Assembly: GCA_964585925.1 (NCBI GenBank)
Contig: CAZPFS010000018.1
Location: forward strand, 1 to 38,340
Source: JAAZLS01 sp964585925
Lineage (GTDB): Bacteria > Bacillota > Dethiobacteria > DTU022
DNA length: 38,340 bases
Direction of reading: 5' to 3'
Both the position numbers and the translations under genes were made by a program. Shown here piece after piece: positions 6,972 through 15,062 of this stretch (its first letter is position 1; each line of letters starts with the position of its first letter). Below the pieces are notes generated by a model, which searched no databases, was not told where the DNA came from, and saw only the letters and a list, made by a program, of their open reading frames with translations.

Positions 6972-9255
6972 GGCGCCCACCGGAGGCAAAATAAAGGCTG
7001 CGGCGGTGATGATGGCCGGGGTGGTGCCGGCAGCACTGCTGGTTTTCGGGGCTACGGCTGTTCTGTGGGTTTCATCCGCCCGGGCCGCTCCTATTGACAG
7101 CGCTCCCGAAACCCCGGAACGGCAGGTAATATTACTGATTACAGACCGGTTGAGTTATCCGTTGCTGTACGGCAGGTCCGGGCCGGTTCTCCGTTCCATC
7201 ATCGCCCAGAGCACGTCCGGGTTGATGAATGCCCGGGCAGGCAGCCCTACCGGTGAAAGCGGATACTTAAGTATAGGAGCCGGAGCCAGGGCAGTGGCCG
7301 GGTCGGAGGGGGGCCAGGCTTACCAGCGGGAGGAAAATGTGGGTGGAATACCGGCAGCCCTGGGCTACCTGAAAAACAGCGGCAGGTTTCCCTCCGGTCA
7401 GGTCTGTCATCTGCAGATCAACACTCTGATCGGGAAAAACAGCAAGCTCAATTACCCGGTGACCATCGGCAACTTGGGGCAGCAGTTGGCGGAAAGGAGT
7501 CTGGTTACAGCTGTATTTGGAAATGCCGATCATGACCTTCCCAATCGCAGTGCGGTGTTGATCGCCATGGATCAGCAGGGGGAGGTTGACCTGGGTCGGG
7601 TAGATCGGGGAATTCTGCGGGAAGATCCCCTTTTTCCCTACGGACACCGGACAGATATTCATAAATTGTCCCAGTGTGTGGCTGAAGTGCAATCGGGTGC
7701 TTCGCTGATCGTGGTTGAATTTGGCGATTTCGCCCGCCTGGATCAGTACTGGGGCCAGCTTTCTCCCCAGAGGCAACAGGCCTTGCTGGAACAGACCATG
7801 GGGGAGTTGGATCTTCTGCTGGCGGATCTGTCGGCTCTGGTCAAAGGCGGCACGGTGCTGGCGCTGGTCACTCCGACCCCCCCGGTAAATCTTCCCGGAG
7901 AAGGGGAGAGCCTGGTGCCCTGTTTTTTCCTGTCCAATCCGGCCAGTCCGGGGCTGTTGCTGAGCGCCGCCACCCGCAGACCCGGGCTGATTATCAACAC
8001 CGATCTGGCGCCGGCCTTTATTTCATATCTGGAGGGAGACGCAGGTGCGATCACCGCCGGCCCGGTGATCAGCGTTTATCCCCACCGGGACACTTCAGCC
8101 TTTCTTGATCGGCTTTACAACCGCACCGGTTTGATTTATCGTCAGCGCCCGGTCCTGCTCAAGGGGTACGTGCTGATATTGATCGGGTTGCTGCTGGTTT
8201 CCCTGGGGGGTCTGCTTCTGGGCATACCGGCGGTGGCCGGGCTTAACTGGGGGTTCAAGTTCATCATGCTGGTTCCCCTGACTGCATTGATTTTGGGCCG
8301 GTGGCCCGGGTTTCCGGCGGAATCGGTCTATCTGTCCGTGATTTTGCTGGCAGGATCCACGGGGGTTCTCCTGCTGCTTTTAAGCCTGTTCAGATCTAAG
8401 GGCGATCAGACGATTTGGATCGTGGTGGGGTTGGCCACCGCGCTGATGCTGCTTGTGGATACCCTGGGAGGAGCGAATCTGCAGCAGTTTTCCCTGCTGA
8501 GCTATGATCCGATTGCCGGAGCACGCTATTATGGCATAGGCAATGAATACATGGGGGTGCTCATAGGATCAACCCTGTTGGGCAGCATAACAGCAATAGG
8601 GGGCGTGCCGGCGGAAAAACTGATTTCCCGGGTTGAAGCCGGCCAAAGCAGCCGGCCGGCGGCAATAATCGTATTTTTATTTTACCTGTTTATAATATAC
8701 TTGTTTTCGGCGCCTTATTTTGGAGCCAACCTGGGAGGGACGCTTACCGCAGCCGTAGCCTTCGGAGCGGCCTGGGCGGGACTGGGAGTTTTCAAAAGGG
8801 CGGATCTGTTGCCGGCCATGATCTATTTTTTGATGGTGGCCCTGCTGTTGTTGGGGATCTTTAATTTTCTGGTGCGGGCCGGGCTGCCCTCTCACGTGGG
8901 GCGGCTCGGGGAGGCGGTAACCCGGGAAGGACAGTTTGCTTTGTGGGAAACGGTTGTCCGCAAGCTGACCATGAACTGGAGGCTAATCCGCTACTCCATC
9001 TGGAGCCGGGCGCTGATTGTACTGCTGGGGGTAATGGTAGTGCTCTGTTTTTACCCGGTGGGGGTGCTGAAACATCTGTACCGGCAGCATCCGGAAATGT
9101 TGCAGGTATCTGCCGCGGGAGGGATCGGGGCTTTGGCGGCGCTCCTTACCAATGATTCGGGGGTAGTGGCGGCGGCACTGATGTTGCTGTACACGGTTTT
9201 GCCCCTGTGGACCAGTGTGGTCAACGAAACAATTGCCAAAACAATCAAGGGCTAG
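6934..9255 (+). CDS. Large membrane protein with extracytoplasmic N-terminal domain, function unknown
   Basis: About 770 residues. A signal-peptide-like segment (VVPAALLVFGATAVLWVSSARAAP) is followed by about 340 residues predicted outside the membrane, then ten or eleven hydrophobic helices from about residue 400 to the end. The outer domain opens with VILLITDRLSYPLL, has TGESGYLSIGAGARA, and has a later VLALVTPTPPVNLPGEGESL block. This order weakly recalls alkaline-phosphatase-superfamily enzymes, but I cannot place a full metal site. The membrane part carries GARYYGIGNEYMG. The start is uncertain: GTG 6934 gives a basic N-terminal region and overlaps the glycosyltransferase by 38 bases. 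TTG 6955 and ATG 7009 are alternatives. Placement behind a GT4 gene suggests envelope polymer work, which is inference. Confidence 0.7.
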   Translation: MKWGPGPLQRKCKAPTGGKIKAAAVMMAGVVPAALLVFGATAVLWVSSARAAPIDSAPETPERQVILLITDRLSYPLLYGRSGPVLRSIIAQSTSGLMNARAGSPTGESGYLSIGAGARAVAGSEGGQAYQREENVGGIPAALGYLKNSGRFPSGQVCHLQINTLIGKNSKLNYPVTIGNLGQQLAERSLVTAVFGNADHDLPNRSAVLIAMDQQGEVDLGRVDRGILREDPLFPYGHRTDIHKLSQCVAEVQSGASLIVVEFGDFARLDQYWGQLSPQRQQALLEQTMGELDLLLADLSALVKGGTVLALVTPTPPVNLPGEGESLVPCFFLSNPASPGLLLSAATRRPGLIINTDLAPAFISYLEGDAGAITAGPVISVYPHRDTSAFLDRLYNRTGLIYRQRPVLLKGYVLILIGLLLVSLGGLLLGIPAVAGLNWGFKFIMLVPLTALILGRWPGFPAESVYLSVILLAGSTGVLLLLLSLFRSKGDQTIWIVVGLATALMLLVDTLGGANLQQFSLLSYDPIAGARYYGIGNEYMGVLIGSTLLGSITAIGGVPAEKLISRVEAGQSSRPAAIIVFLFYLFIIYLFSAPYFGANLGGTLTAAVAFGAAWAGLGVFKRADLLPAMIYFLMVALLLLGIFNFLVRAGLPSHVGRLGEAVTREGQFALWETVVRKLTMNWRLIRYSIWSRALIVLLGVMVVLCFYPVGVLKHLYRQHPEMLQVSAAGGIGALAALLTNDSGVVAAALMLLYTVLPLWTSVVNETIAKTIKG

Positions 9256-9325
9256 CAGGAATATCCAACCGGGGCAAGAAATACAAGGCAACAACGGTTG
9301 ATTTTAAAGTTAAGGGGGAGGCAAT

Positions 9326-10618
9326 TTGACCCAGGAGATCTATTCGGAAAAACTTCCCAACCAGATACGGGTAGTGTTTTTGCCCACCAAGAAATTCAAG
9401 ACTGTCAGCCTGGGCCTGTTCATACACCAGGAACTCAGGGAAGATTTTGCCAGCAGCCACGCTCTGTTGCCGGCTGTACTGAAACGGGGAAGCCGGCGCT
9501 ATCCAGACAACATTGCCATCCGGCAAAAGCTGGAACATCTCTATGGCGCCGAGCTGGAAACAGATGTGGTGAAAAAAGGGGAACGACACCTGATTTCCTT
9601 TTCTTTGAGTATGGTTCACGACAAATATGCCCGAAAAACACCGGATCTGTTTCGCCAGGGAATGGATATTTTGGGCAGTTTGGTCGGCGAGCCCCTCCAG
9701 GAGGAAGAAGGGTTCAGGCGAGATTATTTGGTTCAGGAAAAAGAACACCTGGAAAGAGAAATCCGAAGCCTGATCAACGACAAATCTACCTATGCCATGC
9801 AGCGCTGCCTGAGCGCCATGTGCGCCGGGGAAAAGTTTGGAGTGTATAAGTTGGGCCAGGTGGAGGGGCTCTCTGCGGTCACTCCCGCCTCCCTGTGGGG
9901 CTACTACCGGGAGGTAATTCATTCCAATCCTTTGGAACTGTACGTGGTAGGAGATCTGGAACCGGGAAGGGTTTTTGCCGCTGCCGGGGAAGTTTTTTCT
10001 TTTTCCCGCCGGCCCCTGGAAACCCCTTTACCGGATACGGAGATTTTTGTACCGGTAAAACAGATCAGATTTAAGGAGGAACGGCTGCCGGTAAGCCAGG
10101 CCAAATTGATTATGGGTTACCGCACCAACATCCGTTTGGGGGACCGGCTGTTTCATCCCCTGCTGCTTTACAGCGGTATCCTGGGCGGTTTTCCCCATTC
10201 CAAGCTGTTTTTGAATGTTCGGGAACAGGCCGGCCTGGCTTATTACGTGTATTCGCTGGTGGAGCGACACAAGGGGATCATGGTGATTTCATCCGGCATA
10301 GAAGCAGCCAATTACAACCGGGCCAGGGGAATCATCGAAGAGCAGTTGAGTGATATGGCACGGGGAAAGATCAGTGCGCAGGAGATGGAAAACACCAAAC
10401 GGGGATTGATCAATCAACTCCGGACGCGGGAGGACAGCCCGTTTCAAAAAATAGATCGCCTGGTGGATGGATCCATGGGGGGGCAGACCGAAAGCGCGGA
10501 GCAGATTGCAACAAAAATTGAGGAGGTCACTGTCGAACAGGTGATGGAGGCCGCCGGCCGGATCGAGCAGGACATGGTCTATCTGTTGCAGGGACCGGAA
10601 GGGGGAAGTTCCAGTTGA
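9326..10618 (+). CDS. yfmF: M16-family peptidase-like protein YfmF (catalytic motif absent)
   Basis: A 430-residue member of the M16 (insulinase/PqqL) family, matching YfmF of the YfmF/YfmH pair. At the place of the zinc motif HxxEH it has SSHALLPAVLKRG, so it lacks the Glu and second His and is probably the non-catalytic partner. The C-terminal M16 repeat contains LFLNVREQAGLAYYVYS, which is typical of the substrate-binding half. In Bacillus the pair has been associated with the 5-aminopentanol modification of elongation factor P, hence the database name. The start is a TTG four bases after GGGGGAGG. The stop overlaps the next start (TTGA), so the two are translationally coupled. No efp gene is in the window. 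Confidence 0.85.
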   Translation: MTQEIYSEKLPNQIRVVFLPTKKFKTVSLGLFIHQELREDFASSHALLPAVLKRGSRRYPDNIAIRQKLEHLYGAELETDVVKKGERHLISFSLSMVHDKYARKTPDLFRQGMDILGSLVGEPLQEEEGFRRDYLVQEKEHLEREIRSLINDKSTYAMQRCLSAMCAGEKFGVYKLGQVEGLSAVTPASLWGYYREVIHSNPLELYVVGDLEPGRVFAAAGEVFSFSRRPLETPLPDTEIFVPVKQIRFKEERLPVSQAKLIMGYRTNIRLGDRLFHPLLLYSGILGGFPHSKLFLNVREQAGLAYYVYSLVERHKGIMVISSGIEAANYNRARGIIEEQLSDMARGKISAQEMENTKRGLINQLRTREDSPFQKIDRLVDGSMGGQTESAEQIATKIEEVTVEQVMEAAGRIEQDMVYLLQGPEGGSSS

Positions 10619-11922
10619 AGTTGCAGGATCCGGTAATCAACCAAAATGGGTGGCTGGAGGAAAAACTGTACCAGTACCGGGTATATCCCGGGATGGAGGT
10701 ATATGTGCTGCCCAAGCCAGGCCACATAAAAAAATATGCCATATTTTCCACCCGTTTCGGTTCCATTGACAACCGCTACCGGGTAGAGGGGACCGAGGAA
10801 ATACAGCAGCTTCCCGATGGGGTGGCCCATTTTTTGGAGCACAAACTTTTTGAAGACGAGCGGGGAAACGTATTTGACCGGTTTGCAGAGCTGGGAGCCT
10901 CCGCCAACGCCTTCACCTCCTTTACCAACACCACCTATCTTTTTTCCTGTACCAGCTTCTTCAGGGAGAACTTTGAACTTCTGCTTGATTTTGTTCAGGA
11001 GCCTTACTTTACGGAGGAAACGGTTCAGAAGGAACAGGGGATCATCGGCCAGGAAATCCAGATGTACGAGGATCATCCCCAATGGAAAATATTTAAAAAC
11101 CTGTTGACCGCTCTGTACCGGGAACATCCGGTGCGCCATGACATCGCCGGAAGCAGGGAAAGCATCGCCCGGATCAACCCGGAACTGCTTTACCGCTGCT
11201 ACCGAACCTACTACCATCCCAGCAACATGGCGGTATTCGTGGTGGGAGATGTTGATCCTGGAGAGGTAGCGGAGCAGGTCCGGGCCAACCTGGATCGGCG
11301 CTCTTACCGGCCCCTGGGAGAAATTCAGCGCTTTTACCCGGCGGAACCGGCCGAGATCTGCCGGCTGCGGGTGGCCGAAGAGCTGATGGTTTCCGAGCCG
11401 ATTATCTATATCGGTTTCAAAGATCCGGGCAGCGGCGAGTTTCAGGGGGATCAGCTGCTAATGCGGGAAATAACCATGGAGCTCTTGCTGGAGATCATAT
11501 TCGGCAGGAGCGAACCTTTCTACAACCGCTTTTACCAGGAAGGCTTGATAGACGAACGTTTTGAGGCCGGATATACTGCCGAGCAGACCTACGGCTATGC
11601 CCTGATCGGCGGCGAAACCCGGGATCCGGAACAGCTTTACCAACATGTGCTGAAAGAGATTGGCGGAGCTCGGGAGACGGGAATTTCCAGGGAACAATTT
11701 GAACGCCATCGCCGAAATCTGCAGGGAGGTTTTATCAGGCAGTTTAATTCCCTGGAATTTATCGCCAATAATTTCCTGGCTTACCGGTTCAAGGGAAGTG
11801 ATTTTTTCCGTTTCCCCGAGCTGCTGCAGCAGGTAACGCTGGAGCAGGTTACCGAGATGTTGACTGAAAACCTGTCTGAAAAATACCATGCGGTATCCAT
11901 AATTTATCCCCGGCCGGAATAA
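10615..11922 (+). CDS. yfmH: M16-family zinc metallopeptidase YfmH
   Basis: A 435-residue M16 peptidase with an intact inverted zinc motif, HFLEH at residues 72-76, in the context GVAHFLEHKLFE. The expected downstream acidic ligand region is EQGIIGQEIQMYEDHP. The second repeat has FYNRFYQEGLIDERFEAGY. It should form a clamp-shaped heterodimer with YfmF, supplying the active site while YfmF supplies the other half. Peptidase M16 enzymes cut short unfolded peptides. The start is TTG, coupled by a four-base overlap to yfmF, and the purine-rich GGAAGGGGGAAG lies upstream. Its last 19 bases overlap the 3' end of the convergent P-type ATPase gene. Confidence 0.9.
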   Translation: MKLQDPVINQNGWLEEKLYQYRVYPGMEVYVLPKPGHIKKYAIFSTRFGSIDNRYRVEGTEEIQQLPDGVAHFLEHKLFEDERGNVFDRFAELGASANAFTSFTNTTYLFSCTSFFRENFELLLDFVQEPYFTEETVQKEQGIIGQEIQMYEDHPQWKIFKNLLTALYREHPVRHDIAGSRESIARINPELLYRCYRTYYHPSNMAVFVVGDVDPGEVAEQVRANLDRRSYRPLGEIQRFYPAEPAEICRLRVAEELMVSEPIIYIGFKDPGSGEFQGDQLLMREITMELLLEIIFGRSEPFYNRFYQEGLIDERFEAGYTAEQTYGYALIGGETRDPEQLYQHVLKEIGGARETGISREQFERHRRNLQGGFIRQFNSLEFIANNFLAYRFKGSDFFRFPELLQQVTLEQVTEMLTENLSEKYHAVSIIYPRPE

Positions 11923-14615
11923 CGTGGTCCCTGGCTGCTCAGCTTCCACAGTTCACCCGCGGCCAGGGGCACCAGGATCAGTCCGGTTATAGCCAGCCAA
12001 TCAAAGGGGCTTAATGCCACTGTCCGGAAAGTGACCATCAGAAAGGGAACCAGCAGTACCGCCAGCTGGGCGGCGGCCGAGGCCAGAACGCTCAGAGCCA
12101 GGGGGGGGTTACCCAAAGGACCCCGCCGGAGCAGGGAAATTTTCAGGGAACGGAAATTGAACACATGGATCAGCTGGCTCAGCGAAAGGGTGGCGAAAGC
12201 CATGGTCCGCCCCTTGAGCAGTGATTCACTCAGACCCAGCCGGAAGGCGATCAGGGTGATTAAAGCGATCAACACTCCAAAGCCGATGATCAACCGGCGG
12301 GAGCGCGGACCGAAGATCCCTTCCGCCGGATCCCGGGGGGGATTGTTCATGGTACCCGGTTCGGCGGTTTCCACCCCCAAGGCCAGTGCGGGCAGACTGT
12401 CAGTAACCAGGTTGATCCACAGTATCTGTACCGGCAGCAGGGGCAGGGGCCAGCCTAGAAGTATGGACGTCAGAATGGTTAAAATCTCTCCGCTGTTGGT
12501 GGAGAGCAGAAAATAAATTGCTTTGCGGAGGTTTTCGAAGATCACCCGCCCTTCCTTGACCGCCTGTACAATGGTCGCAAAATTGTCATCGGCCAGGATC
12601 ATCTCCGCCGCTCCCTTGGCCACATCGGTTCCCGTTATGCCCATGGCCACGCCGATATCGGCTCTTTTCAGGGCCGGAGCGTCATTTATGCCGTCTCCGG
12701 TCATGGCCACGATCTCCCGGTTGGATTTCAGTGCGTCCACGATCCGCACCTTATGTTCCGGGGAGACCCGGGCAAAGATGGAAAGGCGGCCCACCCTGGC
12801 CTTGAGCTCGGCCTGGCTGATCTTTTCCAGTTCGCTGCCGGTGATCACCTGGTTTTTATCCGCCGCCAACCCCAGATCGCGTCCGATGGCCAGCGCCGTA
12901 TCCCGGTGATCGCCGGTGATCATCTTGACCTTGATCCCGGCCCGCCGGCATTCTTCCAGGGCGGTGTGGGCCTCCGGTCGGATGGGATCGATCATTCCCA
13001 TCAACCCGATCAGGCAAAGTTCATTTTCCGCCTCGCTGGCCGTAGAAGGGGGGCTTTCTGCCGGGCGCAGGGCCAGCCCCAATACTCGCAGGGCTCCTTC
13101 GGCCATTTTCAGGTTCTCGCCCAGAAAATAGTCTGTTTGTTCCGGGGTGAGCGGACGGGGGCCCTGTTCGCTTAACCAGTAGCGGCAGCGTTCGATGATC
13201 AGATCCGGCGCTCCCTTGGCCAGCACCCAGTAGCCCGCCCCTTGTTCTTCGCCCCATTCGGGTAAATTCCCCCGGCAGACCGTGCTGGAGCGTTTTCGTT
13301 CCGGATCAAAGGGGAATTCATTTATTATGGACAGTTCCTCCAAAAGATGTTCCCGGAACAGGCCGGCCTTGGCGGCGGCCACCACCAGCGCTCCTTCAGT
13401 GGGATCGCCCGCGATCCCGGGGAGACCATCCTCGGTGATCAGGTGGGCATCGCTGGCCAGAAGCCCTGCTTTCAGGATCAGGGAGAGCAGATGGTTGCGA
13501 ACCGGGCTGATTGGGCGGCTCTTTTTCAAAAACTCACCCCATGTCTGGTAGCCCTCGCCGGTAACCCGGTAGCCATTCTCCCCGCCGGCGATCTGCCGGA
13601 CGGTCATTGCATTTTGAGTCAGGGTGCCGGTTTTATCCGAGCAGATCACGGTGGCTGCTCCCAGCGTTTCCACCGCCGGAAGTTTGCGGATGATTGCCCG
13701 TCGGCGGGACATCCTTTGCACACCGGCAGCCAGAACGATGGTCACAACGGCCGGGAGCCCCTCCGGAATGGCGGCCACCGCCAGGCTGACCGCGGTGATA
13801 AACATTTCGAAAAAACCGTTCCCCTTGAGCGTGCCCAGCACAAAGATGCCCAGGCAGATCGCCATGGCCAGCAGCCCCAGTTGGCGGCTGAGCCCGGCCA
13901 GTTTTTGTTGAAGGGGGGTTTTCTCACTTTCCACGGTTTGCAGCAGGTAGGCGATTTTGCCCAGCTCGGTCTGCAGGCCGGTGGAGGCGACCAGGGCCTT
14001 TCCCTTACCGTAACTCACCGCTGTGCCCATGAAGACCATGTTCTTTTTTTCGGCCAGGGGCTGCCCGGAGCCTGCGGTAAAACTGGAATCTTTCCTAACC
14101 GGCACCGACTCCCCGGTGAGAGCCGACTCATTGATTTTCAGGTTCATCGTTTCGATCAGCCGGGCATCGGCGGGCACAAAATCGCCGGTATTCAACAAGA
14201 TCAGATCCCCGGGGACCAGGACCCCGGCTGGAATTTCCAGAATTTCACCTTCCCGGAGCACCCGGGCCAGGGGTGGAGAGAGGTTTTTCAGCGCGGCCAG
14301 TGATCTTTCGGCCTTGAATTCCTGGGTTACGCCCAGCAGCGCATTCACCGTGATCACGACAAAAATTACTATGGCATCAGTAGTTTCCTTCAGCAGCAAA
14401 GAGATGGCCCCGGCGCCGATCAGAAGCAGCACCAGGAACTCCTGGAACTGGGAGAGCAGCATACGCAAGAAAGTATGGTTGTTTTTTTCCGGAAGCCGGT
14501 TCGGCCCATGTCGGTTTAACCTCAAGGCCGCTTCCGCAATTGAAAGTCCCCGGCTTGAATCGGTTTTCAGTTGTTTCACTGCGGCTTCAACGGTTAAGGA
14601 AGACCAATCTGTCAT
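11904..14615 (-). CDS. P-type Ca2+-transporting ATPase (P2A type)
   Basis: A 903-residue P2-type cation pump. The N-terminal cation-ATPase domain is followed by the actuator motif TGES (167-170), the M4 motif AAIPEGLPAVVT (281-292) typical of Ca2+ pumps, and the phosphorylation motif DKTGTLT (327-333, with Asp327 phosphorylated). The hinge motif MTGDGINDAPALKRADIG and the M6 motif WINLVTDSLPALALG come next, with further C-terminal helices. The PEGLP and NLVTD pair argues for Ca2+ (SERCA/PMR1-like) rather than heavy metals or K+. It would export Ca2+ or Mn2+. The ATG has AAGGAG eight bases upstream. A strong hairpin lies about 70 bases upstream in the leader. The gene is complete and at normal length. 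Confidence 0.93.
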   Translation of the reverse strand: MTDWSSLTVEAAVKQLKTDSSRGLSIAEAALRLNRHGPNRLPEKNNHTFLRMLLSQFQEFLVLLLIGAGAISLLLKETTDAIVIFVVITVNALLGVTQEFKAERSLAALKNLSPPLARVLREGEILEIPAGVLVPGDLILLNTGDFVPADARLIETMNLKINESALTGESVPVRKDSSFTAGSGQPLAEKKNMVFMGTAVSYGKGKALVASTGLQTELGKIAYLLQTVESEKTPLQQKLAGLSRQLGLLAMAICLGIFVLGTLKGNGFFEMFITAVSLAVAAIPEGLPAVVTIVLAAGVQRMSRRRAIIRKLPAVETLGAATVICSDKTGTLTQNAMTVRQIAGGENGYRVTGEGYQTWGEFLKKSRPISPVRNHLLSLILKAGLLASDAHLITEDGLPGIAGDPTEGALVVAAAKAGLFREHLLEELSIINEFPFDPERKRSSTVCRGNLPEWGEEQGAGYWVLAKGAPDLIIERCRYWLSEQGPRPLTPEQTDYFLGENLKMAEGALRVLGLALRPAESPPSTASEAENELCLIGLMGMIDPIRPEAHTALEECRRAGIKVKMITGDHRDTALAIGRDLGLAADKNQVITGSELEKISQAELKARVGRLSIFARVSPEHKVRIVDALKSNREIVAMTGDGINDAPALKRADIGVAMGITGTDVAKGAAEMILADDNFATIVQAVKEGRVIFENLRKAIYFLLSTNSGEILTILTSILLGWPLPLLPVQILWINLVTDSLPALALGVETAEPGTMNNPPRDPAEGIFGPRSRRLIIGFGVLIALITLIAFRLGLSESLLKGRTMAFATLSLSQLIHVFNFRSLKISLLRRGPLGNPPLALSVLASAAAQLAVLLVPFLMVTFRTVALSPFDWLAITGLILVPLAAGELWKLSSQGPRYSGRG

Positions 14616-15062
14616 CTGCAGCTCTCCTTATATATAAATTGGTTTTATTGTTCAAGCCCTTTAAAAACCCGGGATAACAGAAAAGACCCTGGCATGACTG
14701 AACATGTCCAAGGTCTTGCTACTTTCAAGCGGTGGGCCAGGTATTTCTACCGTGATGTTGGCCGCAGCGCGGCAGAATACACTGCCAGCTACTCCCCTTT
14801 TCCGATTTATTATACCGAATGGTTTTGATCGGGTCAACCCGATCGCCCGGTTTTTGGTGGTGGTTTTTGGTTTGGTTTCCGTTTTGGGCAGGAATCAACA
14901 GGTAGCTGTGGAATAAATGGAAGATAAACAGTCTTTGTCGGGATTATATTGTCAGGGTGGGCTATATTAGTACCATCGGCCGGTAGGTTGCGTAAGGTAT
15001 TGCCATGCGGCGGGGATTTGCCAAGTATTCTGACAGGGCGAAGGCGGCAGGAGGCATGGTTT
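14616..15062. other. Divergent intergenic region between the Ca2+ ATPase and proS
   Basis: These 447 bases contain no convincing gene. On the ATPase side there is a terminator-like hairpin (14683-14717). In the middle is the exact dyad GATCGGGT-CA-ACCCGATC (14827-14844), which could be an operator. On the proS side I see no T-box sequence (no AGGGTGGNACCGCG) and no convincing -35/-10 pair. The short open frames on both strands have no ribosome sites and no protein-like composition. Confidence 0.6.
14683..14717 (-). promoter_or_regulatory. Terminator-like hairpin in the leader of the Ca2+ ATPase
   Basis: On the minus strand AAGACC pairs with GGTCTT, then comes a T-G wobble, then TGG with CCA, a bulged A and CATG with CATG around a six-base loop. 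The sequence TTCTGTT follows. No minus-strand gene lies upstream that would need a terminator, so an attenuator-type leader element is possible. Confidence 0.4.

Noticed and set aside
13347..14303. Long plus-strand frame of 318 codons inside the P-type ATPase gene
   Set aside because: It is antisense to a protein with all P-type ATPase motifs. Its length comes from GC-rich codon bias, not from a gene.
14940..14970. AGGGTGG upstream of proS as a T-box core
   Set aside because: The following bases do not continue as NACCGCG and no antiterminator or specifier stem is apparent.
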